From Treponema sp. (GTDB lineage Bacteria; Spirochaetota; Spirochaetia; Treponematales; Breznakiellaceae), in contig WRAL01000120.1 in assembly GCA_009780285.1 (NCBI GenBank), positions 1 through 5,474 of the forward strand: a stretch of DNA of 5,474 bases, written 5' to 3'. Made by a program: the position numbers and the translations under genes. Of this stretch, positions 1-5,474 are shown piece by piece (the stretch's first letter is position 1; each line of letters opens with the position of its first letter). The notes under the pieces were generated by a model. That model saw nothing but the letters and a program-made list of their open reading frames with translations, was not told where the DNA came from and searched no databases.

Positions 1-2275
1 CGGACGCTTCGAGTCTTTGCCGAAAAAGTTTTTCGCCCAAAAGCATGGAGCCGGCGGCGCGCGCGTCCAAAACGGCAAGGGCCGAAAACGCGCGGCGCAG
101 TATGTCCTGCGCCTTTAGGGGATCCCCGGCCGCGCAGGAACGCGGAAGCAAAAAAAGCATGGCGTCGTCGTTGGAAAAATATTCGACCCTTGCGCCCAGG
201 CTTTCTTCCAGCTGAGCGCAAAGCGCCATCGCAAAGGGATAGTGCGCAGCGCCGCCTCTAAAGGCATGGATCACCGCCGAATAAAAATCGCCTGAATTTT
301 CGATGCTGTCGATGATTTCGACGGTAATGTTTTCGCTTCCGGACAAGGGCACGCCGCCCTGTGCCGCTTTCTGCGAATCCAAAAAGGCATCGAGCGCGCT
401 TTCATGCGGCTGTGCGCAGGCTTTGCGTTTATGCACGGCGAATTTTTCGTCAAGAATTTCCAGCACATATTTTGTAAGGCTGGAACTGCGAAAAGCAGCG
501 TCAGCCTTCCAGAAAGGAATATAGTCGGAATTATTTGCTATGGGCCGCACGGAAACGCTTTCGCTGTCCATGCCGGCGATTTGCCAGGATCTTCCGCCAA
601 AGACAAAATGATCGCCGACGCGCCTTTCAAGAACGAATTCCTCGTCAAGCTCGCCTATTTTCGTCGCGCCGGCCGAATCGGCAAGGCGCATGGAGTACAT
701 TCCTCGGTTGGCGATTACGCCGCCGGAGGAATACAGCAAAAAAAGATTCCCGTCCAGGCCGGAAATTTCGGCAGCGTCTCCTTCGCCGTCGAGCCTTAGG
801 CGCGGCTTTACCTCGCGCATTCTGCCAGTGGGCGCGCGTTCATCGCCATAACCTGAAAGCATGCGAATAACGCTGTCGAAAGAATCCCGTTTAAGGTTTC
901 TAAAAATATAAAAGCCGCGCAAGGTTTCGTAAAGCTCGCCCGCCTTCCATTTTTTTTCGGCGCAAAGCGCGACGATTATCTGCGCAAGAATGTCAAGCGG
1001 ATTTTCTATGGGACGCGTTTCCTCGATGTCGCGCGCCGCAATCGCGCGGGCAAGGGCGCAGGCCAGGATCAAGTCCATTCCGTGCAGGGGAAAAAGCCGG
1101 CCTCGGCTGGTCTGGCCTACGCCGTGCCCGGAACGCCCTATGCGCTGCATAGCCTGCGAAACGCTGGAAGGGCTGCCGGCAAGAATCACTTCATCTATGC
1201 TTCCTATATCAATGCCTAGCTCAAGCGAGGCCGTGGCGATAACGCAGGGCAAGGTTCCTTCGACCAGCGCGCGCTCCACGCTTTGCCTAAGCTCTTTTGA
1301 AAGCGAGCCATGATGCGCGAAGGCCACCGGAGAGGCGGCGCCGCCGGAAAGCGCCCGAGCGAGCGCCGCTTCCTGGTTTACATAATGGCTGAGCCTTTCG
1401 GCGCGCCTTCGCGAATCGGTAAACACAAGCAGCGTGGCGTTCGCGCTTATTTTTTTTAGGATATACGCGATCAGCGAGTCGTAGCGCCTGCCGTATTTTT
1501 GCGCGCCGGGAGTCATGTCATCGTTATCGTTTGAAAAATCTATTGACAGATCGATCTTCTTTTCAGGCCAAGCGCCTTCGATATAACCCGGCGCGATTAT
1601 GCGAATGGGCCGCGCGCTGCCGTCCGGCAAAAGCCCGGCGACAAAGGCGGCGGCGGCTTCCGGCGGGCGCATCGTGGCGGAAAGGCTGACGCGCTGGAAT
1701 TCCCCGGCGAGACGCGCAAGCCTGTCTATTTGGCAGGAAAGGTAGGCGCCGCGCTTGTTTCCCAAAATAGCGTGAACTTCATCGATAATAAGGCACTTTA
1801 CCGTGGAAAGCGCGGCTCGGCCTTTTGGGTTCAGTAATAGTATCGCTAGGCTTTCCGGCGTAAGCGCGAGTATCGAAGGCGGGCGCGCGAGAAAGCCGCG
1901 ACGCTCCGATTGCGGCGTGTCCCCGGATCGCGTCTGCGCGCGAATGTCCGGAAACGCAAGCCCTTGCGCCTCGAAGCGCGCGCGTATCGCGGCAAGCGGC
2001 GCAAGCAGATTGCGTTTAATGTCCTCGTTAAGCGCCTTCAGCGGCGAGACGTAGAGCACGCAAAGCCTGTCGGCCGGAAGATCGCCCAGGCAAAAGCGCG
2101 AGATGGCCGAAAGGAAAGCGGTAAGAGTTTTGCCGCTTCCGGTGGGCGCAAGGGCAAGCGTGTTCTCGCCGCGCTCGATGATCGGCCAGGCGCGGGCCTG
2201 CACCTGGGTTGGCTTGCCGTAGGTTTCGGCAAACCACTGCCTTACGATGGGGTGAAACGTTTCCGGCGCGTCCAT
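1..2275 (-). CDS. lhr: Lhr-family DEVH-box ATP-dependent helicase, C-terminus cut by window edge
   Basis: Superfamily 2 helicase of the Lhr type, expected to be a cytoplasmic ATP-driven 3'-5' translocase that unwinds DNA or RNA:DNA duplexes, with a role in repair. I translated the reverse complement by hand: it is open for 758 codons and has no stop before base 1. Motifs in order: Q-motif region PTQVQ (22-26), Walker A APTGSGKT (43-50), Ib-like TPES (139-142), Walker B DEVH (165-168), motif III SAT (199-201), motif V ATASLELGIDIG (347-358), motif VI QRIGRSGHG (377-385). A family-typical winged-helix and C-terminal core follows: VGDHFVFGGRSWQIAGMD around 554-571 and IPFWKAD (586-592), which deviates from the usual PFWxGE. 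The start is secure because an in-frame TAA lies two codons upstream (2281-2279). There is no Shine-Dalgarno sequence. A substantial C-terminal part is missing, so long Lhr, core-only Lhr and the ligase-associated subtype cannot be told apart. Family is certain, subtype is not. Confidence 0.95.
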   Translation of the reverse strand, partial: MDAPETFHPIVRQWFAETYGKPTQVQARAWPIIERGENTLALAPTGSGKTLTAFLSAISRFCLGDLPADRLCVLYVSPLKALNEDIKRNLLAPLAAIRARFEAQGLAFPDIRAQTRSGDTPQSERRGFLARPPSILALTPESLAILLLNPKGRAALSTVKCLIIDEVHAILGNKRGAYLSCQIDRLARLAGEFQRVSLSATMRPPEAAAAFVAGLLPDGSARPIRIIAPGYIEGAWPEKKIDLSIDFSNDNDDMTPGAQKYGRRYDSLIAYILKKISANATLLVFTDSRRRAERLSHYVNQEAALARALSGGAASPVAFAHHGSLSKELRQSVERALVEGTLPCVIATASLELGIDIGSIDEVILAGSPSSVSQAMQRIGRSGHGVGQTSRGRLFPLHGMDLILACALARAIAARDIEETRPIENPLDILAQIIVALCAEKKWKAGELYETLRGFYIFRNLKRDSFDSVIRMLSGYGDERAPTGRMREVKPRLRLDGEGDAAEISGLDGNLFLLYSSGGVIANRGMYSMRLADSAGATKIGELDEEFVLERRVGDHFVFGGRSWQIAGMDSESVSVRPIANNSDYIPFWKADAAFRSSSLTKYVLEILDEKFAVHKRKACAQPHESALDAFLDSQKAAQGGVPLSGSENITVEIIDSIENSGDFYSAVIHAFRGGAAHYPFAMALCAQLEESLGARVEYFSNDDAMLFLLPRSCAAGDPLKAQDILRRAFSALAVLDARAAGSMLLGEKLFRQRLEAS

Positions 2276-2280
2276 GCGTT

Positions 2281-2309
2281 ATTGTACCCGCAAGAAGGGG
2301 CTTGCGCAA
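2281..2309 (-). promoter_or_regulatory. Predicted promoter of the Lhr-like helicase gene
   Basis: Reading the minus strand, a -35-like TTGCGC (2309-2304) is separated by exactly 17 bp from a -10-like TACAAT (2286-2281). Only five bases (AACGC) lie between the -10 hexamer and the ATG at 2275. Transcription would therefore begin at or next to the A of the start codon, giving a leaderless mRNA. There is no purine-rich ribosome-binding sequence in this stretch. Both hexamers and the spacing are seen directly; promoter function is inferred. Confidence 0.6.
2289..2306. promoter_or_regulatory. Inverted repeat inside the helicase promoter, possible operator
   Basis: Perfect 6-bp dyad: CGCAAG (2289-2294) and CTTGCG (2301-2306) around a 6-bp centre. 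It covers most of the spacer between the predicted -10 and -35 hexamers of the helicase gene and overlaps the -35. That is where a dimeric repressor would block RNA polymerase. A 6+6 dyad can occur by chance in G+C-rich DNA and no regulator is encoded nearby, so this is only a candidate operator. Confidence 0.3.
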
Positions 2310-2349
2310 ACCGTTGGCGGCGCGGAAATCAATTTGCCGGAAAATTAAC

Positions 2350-2367
2350 CACGGAGGACACGGAGGA
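2350..2367. repeat. Tandem pair of the 9-mer CACGGAGGA
   Basis: CACGGAGGA occurs twice with no gap (2350-2358 and 2359-2367), preceded by TTAAC. Sequence of this kind is a recurring intergenic element in many unrelated bacterial genomes, where it is often mis-annotated as short proteins reading TEDTEE or GGHGG. Here too it translates as TTEDTEE in one frame and HGGHGG in another. No gene is supported at this position. The stretch from it to the first hairpin repeat (2368-2404) shows nothing else I can interpret. Confidence 0.6.
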
Positions 2368-2404
2368 ATGCAAGCATCAGCGCGCGCCCTGGATAAGAGC
2401 TACC

Positions 2405-2480
2405 ATCCCTGAAGTTTCGAGGCCAAGCCGCCGCAGGCGGCTTCGCCCACTCACATAAAAATCCCATATGCCCGGCAATT
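2405..2480. repeat. Hairpin repeat, copy 1 (short form)
   Basis: First of two head-to-tail copies of a structured repeat. It starts ATCCCTGAAGTTT, continues CGAGGCCAA, and contains a hairpin with 12-nt arms GGCCAAGCCGCC (2421-2432) and GGCGGCTTCGCC (2436-2447) around the loop GCA. Eleven of the twelve positions pair, the exception being a C-C mismatch (2424 and 2444). The unit then runs CCCACTCACATAAAAATCCC. The 15 bases after that (2466-2480) still match the corresponding bases of copy 2 at 9 of the first 14 positions, so the unit extends to about 2480. Compared with copy 2 it lacks a 17-nt segment that builds a second hairpin. The element is non-coding and has no U-run that would make it an intrinsic terminator. 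Confidence 0.8.
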
Positions 2481-2572
2481 ATCCCTGAAGTTTTGGCAAA
2501 GCCAAAACTTCGAGGCCAATGCGCCGCAGGCGCATTGGCCCACTCACATAAAAATCCCGAATGCGCGATAAT
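2481..2572. repeat. Hairpin repeat, copy 2 (long form, double hairpin)
   Basis: Second copy, directly abutting copy 1. It forms two adjacent perfect hairpins. The first has 11-nt arms GAAGTTTTGGC (2487-2497) and GCCAAAACTTC (2501-2511) around AAA. After a 2-nt gap, the second has 12-nt arms GGCCAATGCGCC (2514-2525) and GGCGCATTGGCC (2529-2540) around GCA. Two base pairs in the second stem differ from copy 1 on both sides (G-C to T-A and C-G to G-C), so pairing is kept. The tail CCCACTCACATAAAAATCCC is identical in both copies. The end of this copy coincides with the -10 of the nuclease gene. It resembles small dispersed palindromic (REP- or MITE-like) elements in form, but I do not recognise a named family. 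Confidence 0.82.
2543..2572 (+). promoter_or_regulatory. Predicted promoter of the RNB-family nuclease gene
   Basis: A -10-like GATAAT (2567-2572) stands five bases (GGGGC) before the ATG at 2578. A weak -35-like CTCACA (2543-2548, 4 of 6 to consensus) lies 18 bp upstream. As with the helicase promoter, the predicted start of transcription falls at the start codon. The GGGG run is too close to the ATG to act as a Shine-Dalgarno sequence. The -35 lies in the conserved tail of the hairpin repeat, and the -10 aligns with GGCAAT at the equivalent place in copy 1. Function is inferred. Confidence 0.5.
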
Positions 2573-2577
2573 GGGGC

Positions 2578-4458
2578 ATGATTGAGACTGACGCGCTTGT
2601 GGCTTACAAGAACAAGCCGGCGCTGGTAAAGGAAAAAGCCGGCGACAAGATTGTGATCGCGCTTTTGAGCGGGGAAAAGGTCAAGGCGCGCGAAAAGGAC
2701 ATTGACCTTATTCATCCGGGCCAGGTGAAAAATTTCGACGGGATAATTTGGGACGGCTCAGGCGGCGCCGACGCGCGGGAAAGTTGGGAGCTGATGCTTG
2801 CCGAGGAGGGCCGCGCTTTTAGCCTGCGGGAGCTTGCCGAGCTTGCATTCGGCGCCTACACGCCGGCCTCGGCCTGGGCGGCCTTTCTTTTGGCGCTCGA
2901 CGGGCTTTATTTTTCCGGCGGAGCGACCGGCGTTTTTCCCAAGCCCAGGGAACAGGTCGAGGCCGAGGAAAAAAAACGCGCGGACAGGCTTCGCGAGGAA
3001 AACGATCGCGCCGCCTTCGTCCAGCGCCTGAAGGAGCGCAGGCCCATCCTGCGCGCAGGCGAGGAGGACGACCGGCGTTTCGCGCAGGACATCGAGGCGC
3101 TGGCGCTGGGAAAGTCGGCCCGCAGCCGCAGCATGAAGGACGCCGGCCTGGGCGAAAGCCCGCAGGAGGCGCACGCGCTTCTTTTGGAATGCAGCTTTTG
3201 GACGGTTTTCGACAATCCGCACCCCTCGCGCCACGGCGTTTCCACCTTGCCGGCGCGTCAGGCCCCGCCGCCGCCGCCCGACGAGGCGCGCCTGGATTTA
3301 AGCGCGCTTCGCGCCTTCGCCATCGACAGCCCCTGGAGCCACGACCCGGACGACGCGCTTTCGCTCGAGGCTTCCGGCGACGGGGCCACGCTTTACGTCC
3401 ACGTCGCGGATCCCGGCGCTTCCATTGGGGCGGACAGCGCCTGCGAAAAGGAGGCGCGCGATCGCGGCGCCACCCTCTACGCGCCGGAAGGAAGCAGCCG
3501 AATGCTGGCAGACGAGGCGCTGCCGATTTTCGCGCTGGGGCTTTGCGAGCTTTCGCCGGCTTTGACCTTCAAGATAGCGCTGGACGCGCGCGGGAAGATC
3601 GTCGACACGGAGATTTTTCCTTCCATAATAAGGGTTACGCGCATCACCTACGATCGCGCCGACGAGCTTATCCTTGGAGATTCGGTCGATGCCGACGCAG
3701 CTATCCTTCGCGCCCTTCGCGATCTGGGCGAGCGCAATTTCGCGCGCCGCCTTGCTTCCGGCGCCGTCCACATCGAGATGCCTGAAACGCGGATCGACGT
3801 TTCCGACGGCAAAATAACGGTGGAGCCAATTGAGCGCCTTGTTTCCGCCGCGCTCGTTCGCGAGTGCATGCTGCTCGCCGGCGAGGCCGCCGGGCTTTGG
3901 GCCGTTCAGCGCGGGCTCGCCCTGCCCTTCGTCGCGCAGGAAACCGGCGACCTTCCGGCCGAGCGCCTGGAGGGAATGGCCGGCTCCTTCCAGCTTCGCA
4001 AGTGCATGAGGCCGCGCGCGCTTTCCTCCAAGCCGGGCCTCCATTCCGGCCTTGGCCTGGACATTTATACCCAGGTTACAAGCCCCCTGCGCCGCTACAC
4101 CGACCTTTTAAGCCATATCCAGATTCGCGCGGCGCTAAAGGGCGAGGCCGTTCTTGGCCCTGACGAGCTTGCCGCGCGCATGTTCGCCGGCGAGGCGGCG
4201 GCGGCGGCGGTGGCGCAGGCCGAGCGCTCGTCCCGCGCGCACTGGCTGATGGCCTACCTTGGCGAAAGGAAAAATTCGGCCTGGGAAGCGGTGGCGCTTG
4301 AAAAAAGGGGCAATCGCTGGGTCGTGGCGATTCCGGCGCTGGCCCTGGAAACGCAGGTCGGCCTGCGCGCCCATGTCGAGCCGAACGATGTCGTAAGGCT
4401 CGCGCTGAAATCGGCGAACGTTCCTTTAGGCGAGGCGATTTTTTCCGCCACGGAATGA
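2578..4458 (+). CDS. RNase II/R-family 3'-5' exoribonuclease (RNB domain)
   Basis: Predicted cytoplasmic processive exoribonuclease that hydrolyses single-stranded RNA from the 3' end to nucleoside monophosphates, for mRNA turnover. Length is 626 aa, close to RNase II and shorter than RNase R. N-terminal order: SH3-like barrel (about 8-48, VAYKNKPALV to REKDIDLIHPG), winged helix (about 70-111), charged helical linker (122-155, rich in E, K and R), second helical part (160-220), then a proline run (230-234). The RNB domain spans about 242-560. The four metal-binding aspartates have RNase II spacing (D250, D256, D258, D259 in AIDSPWSHDPDDAL). The family signature SPLRRYTDLLSH is at 502-513. 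An S1/OB-like tail follows (about 568-626). An in-frame TAA at 2569-2571 fixes the ATG at 2578 as the first possible start. Its RNB domain is typical; the front end is the cyanobacterial-type arrangement rather than the E. coli double cold-shock domains. RNase II versus RNase R cannot be decided by sequence alone, so I give no symbol. Confidence 0.95.
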   Translation: MIETDALVAYKNKPALVKEKAGDKIVIALLSGEKVKAREKDIDLIHPGQVKNFDGIIWDGSGGADARESWELMLAEEGRAFSLRELAELAFGAYTPASAWAAFLLALDGLYFSGGATGVFPKPREQVEAEEKKRADRLREENDRAAFVQRLKERRPILRAGEEDDRRFAQDIEALALGKSARSRSMKDAGLGESPQEAHALLLECSFWTVFDNPHPSRHGVSTLPARQAPPPPPDEARLDLSALRAFAIDSPWSHDPDDALSLEASGDGATLYVHVADPGASIGADSACEKEARDRGATLYAPEGSSRMLADEALPIFALGLCELSPALTFKIALDARGKIVDTEIFPSIIRVTRITYDRADELILGDSVDADAAILRALRDLGERNFARRLASGAVHIEMPETRIDVSDGKITVEPIERLVSAALVRECMLLAGEAAGLWAVQRGLALPFVAQETGDLPAERLEGMAGSFQLRKCMRPRALSSKPGLHSGLGLDIYTQVTSPLRRYTDLLSHIQIRAALKGEAVLGPDELAARMFAGEAAAAAVAQAERSSRAHWLMAYLGERKNSAWEAVALEKRGNRWVVAIPALALETQVGLRAHVEPNDVVRLALKSANVPLGEAIFSATE

Positions 4459-4512
4459 GGGATGCGGGGGCAAGCCATAGCGAATGGCGTTTATTGGAGT
4501 GGACCCCTCCGA

Positions 4513-4818
4513 TCAAGTCGGATACAGAACTTTGCCAACGCGATCGATATGGGCTTTTAGTTCAGGGTTCGAGATCGTGTCGTAGATCAAAACATCGACA
4601 AAATAAGGAAGGTCCGAATCGTCAAAATCATTGCAGAGCCTCAGCAACTCGGTAAAACCAAAATCGCCGTCGGTTTTAAGCGCCAAATCAATATCGGAAC
4701 CCTGGCGGTAGTTTCCCTTTGCGCGGCTGCCGTGGATGATCACCTGCCGTATATTCTTGTATTTGAGGAATATCGCGTGAAGCTCGCGCAAGGTTTCGCC
4801 GGAAAGCCCGTACTGCAT
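4513..4818 (-). CDS. Minimal nucleotidyltransferase (MNT), MntA-like antitoxin
   Basis: A 101-aa protein of the DNA polymerase beta-type nucleotidyltransferase fold. The GSx10DxD signature is complete: G30 and S31, then D42 and D44 in GSRAKGNYRQGSDIDLAL. The third carboxylate is probably D75 in FVDVLIYD. In characterised type VII toxin-antitoxin pairs the MNT partner neutralises the HEPN ribonuclease by transferring AMP to a tyrosine of the toxin. Its ATG overlaps the TAA of the upstream HEPN gene by one base (TAATG), which implies translational coupling; a weak GGAG lies 11 bases before the ATG. It is convergent with the nuclease gene, 54 bp apart. Its downstream half is A+T-rich for this window (53 of 120 bases are G or C at 4561-4680, against 43 of 60 at 3301-3360). 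The family is certain; the antitoxin role is inferred from the pairing. Confidence 0.9.
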   Translation of the reverse strand: MQYGLSGETLRELHAIFLKYKNIRQVIIHGSRAKGNYRQGSDIDLALKTDGDFGFTELLRLCNDFDDSDLPYFVDVLIYDTISNPELKAHIDRVGKVLYPT

Positions 4819-5225
4819 TATTCAAGCGTCTCCATTTTTTGTTCGAGCGCGGCAAAGGCATCGTAAAAAACGCCGGTTGTACGTTCAAGCAGCGCTTGCG
4901 CGGTGGCTTCGTCGTAGGTGTGGGACGAAATGTTGCGGCTTTTTACCATATCCATCCAAACCTGCCCGTCTTCAAGAATGCCGTTGCTGAAAGCATGACG
5001 GATCGCGCTTTTGCTGCCGATGATGTCGGCTATTCCCTGCGCTTCAAGGTAATCCTTCATCGTATTCCACGCCAGCTCAAAGGTAAACTCGAAGCTTTTT
5101 ACCGCGCCCTGTTTTTCAAGGCTGTTCAGTTCGCGGGATTTTACAAGCTCAACTGCGGTTTTCACGGTGGCAAGGGCTTTTTTGTAGTTGGCAAAGCGCT
5201 GCTTCCAGCGAATATCTTCGTTCAT
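4818..5225 (-). CDS. HEPN-domain protein, HI0074 family, HepT-like toxin
   Basis: All-helical HEPN protein, annotated in older databases as a nucleotidyltransferase substrate-binding protein (HI0074 type). From ATG 5225 it is 135 aa. The catalytic RX4HXY motif is complete: R97, H102 and Y104 in SRNISSHTYDE. R and H are the RNase residues of HEPN toxins, and the tyrosine is the known target of AMP addition by the MNT partner. Conserved helices include KSFEFTFELAWNTMKDYL (about 43-60). An ATG at 5261 in the same frame would add 12 residues. I prefer 5225 because the longer reading would start on top of a near-consensus promoter and adds MDSGKGARYTHR, which looks unlike protein start sequence of this family. 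It leads a two-gene operon with toxin first, the usual order for HEPN/MNT pairs. Toxicity is inferred. Confidence 0.9.
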   Translation of the reverse strand: MNEDIRWKQRFANYKKALATVKTAVELVKSRELNSLEKQGAVKSFEFTFELAWNTMKDYLEAQGIADIIGSKSAIRHAFSNGILEDGQVWMDMVKSRNISSHTYDEATAQALLERTTGVFYDAFAALEQKMETLE

Positions 5226-5231
5226 GCGATG

Positions 5232-5260
5232 AGTATACCGCGCTCCCTTTCCGCTGTCCA
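5232..5260 (-). promoter_or_regulatory. Predicted promoter of the HEPN/MNT operon
   Basis: The best promoter in the window. On the minus strand TGGACA (5260-5255) is followed after exactly 17 bp by TATACT (5237-5232), each differing from the sigma-70 consensus at one position. Six bases (CATCGC) separate the -10 from the ATG at 5225, so the transcript would start at or beside the start codon with no room for a Shine-Dalgarno sequence. This promoter also decides the start codon of the HEPN gene. Confidence 0.72.
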
Positions 5261-5315
5261 TTCGTAGGAACCGCCGATCTACGATCCGTCTTCAGCCCCC
5301 GCCCCTTCCGCCTTC

Positions 5316-5474
5316 CTAAAATTTTTCGATGGCGGCGCGGAAAAGAGCGACGGCGGTCGCGCCGGGCTTTTCGTCGCGCTCCTTTTTGTAAAAAGCGATG
5401 ATGTCCTTCATCTCGTCCGAGAAGAAGCGGACTTCCCGGCCGGCCAGGCCAAGATAAAATTCCGCCAGCGCCTC
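5316..5474 (-). CDS. C-terminal end of an unrecognised protein, cut by right window edge
   Basis: Reading inward from base 5474 on the minus strand gives 52 codons and then TAG at 5318-5316, in phase with the window edge. The fragment begins EALAEFYLGLAGREVRFFSD and ends ATAVALFRAAIEKF. It looks like real protein: mixed amphipathic helices with many alternating charged residues, G- or C-rich third positions like the neighbouring genes, and an extension beyond the window. I do not recognise the family. The stop lies 90 bp before the HEPN start codon, with the HEPN promoter in the gap, so the two are probably separately transcribed. No intrinsic terminator is visible between them. Confidence 0.6.
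   Translation of the reverse strand, partial: EALAEFYLGLAGREVRFFSDEMKDIIAFYKKERDEKPGATAVALFRAAIEKF

Noticed and set aside
2421..2447. Rho-independent terminator for a plus-strand transcript
   Set aside because: No plus-strand gene lies upstream to be terminated, and the hairpin is followed by CACTCACA rather than a T-run.
1910..2458. 182-codon open reading frame on the plus strand
   Set aside because: It lies antisense to the helicase N-terminal motifs and then runs through repeats. The composition is that of a G+C-rich shadow, with no recognisable domain.
2405..2572. CRISPR array, because there are two repeats with palindromic cores
   Set aside because: Only two copies, directly abutting, with no unique spacers between them. 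The variable part is the stem itself.
3298..4044. 248-codon open reading frame on the minus strand
   Set aside because: It is antisense to the RNB catalytic domain, where all four metal-binding aspartates are intact. It is a reading-frame shadow of G+C-rich coding DNA.
4474..4488. Small hairpin GCCAT/ATGGC between the convergent nuclease and MNT genes, followed by GTTTATT
   Set aside because: The stem is only 5 bp and the following T-run is interrupted, so it is too weak to call as an intrinsic terminator for either gene.
4839..5267. 142-codon open reading frame on the plus strand
   Set aside because: It is antisense to the HEPN gene, which has an intact catalytic motif, a promoter and an operon partner.
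5262..5315. GATC-GTA-GATC near 5276-5286 as a regulatory dyad
   Set aside because: GATC is itself palindromic, so two nearby copies automatically look like a dyad. There is no further extension of pairing.

Overview
This is a G+C-rich bacterial window with an ordinary gene layout: no rRNA or tRNA, no CRISPR array and no insertion sequence that I can see. The protein families and consensus-like sigma-70 hexamers point to Bacteria, but the phylum cannot be fixed from the sequence. The RNB-family nuclease has the SH3-like plus winged-helix front end that I associate with cyanobacterial, spirochaete and related enzymes. A free-living or gut spirochaete is my best guess, held weakly.

Layout from left to right. 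(1) Bases 1-2275, minus strand: an Lhr-family superfamily 2 DNA helicase whose C-terminal end lies beyond the left edge. (2) Bases 2276-2577: a 302-bp divergent intergenic region. It holds the helicase promoter with an embedded dyad, a tandem CACGGAGGA pair, and two head-to-tail copies of a hairpin-forming repeat. The second copy merges into the promoter of the next gene. (3) Bases 2578-4458, plus strand: a complete RNase II/R-family 3'-5' exoribonuclease. (4) Bases 4513-5225, minus strand: a two-gene HEPN/minimal-nucleotidyltransferase operon (HepT/MntA-like, type VII toxin-antitoxin), convergent with the nuclease. (5) Bases 5316-5474, minus strand: the C-terminal 52 residues of an unrecognised protein that enters from the right edge.

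How the parts work together. The helicase and the nuclease are divergently transcribed housekeeping-type nucleic acid enzymes with separate promoters, and no shared pathway is demonstrated. The HEPN and nucleotidyltransferase genes are a self-contained module with a TAATG overlap. Part of the module is clearly poorer in G+C than the nuclease gene, which fits accessory or transferred DNA.

The two most notable signals are not protein genes. First, the tandem hairpin repeat at 2405-2572 has two covarying base pairs between copies and a removable 17-nt hairpin segment. Second, all three genes whose 5' ends are visible have a -10-like hexamer only 5 or 6 bases before the start codon and no usable Shine-Dalgarno sequence. 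This suggests leaderless mRNAs.
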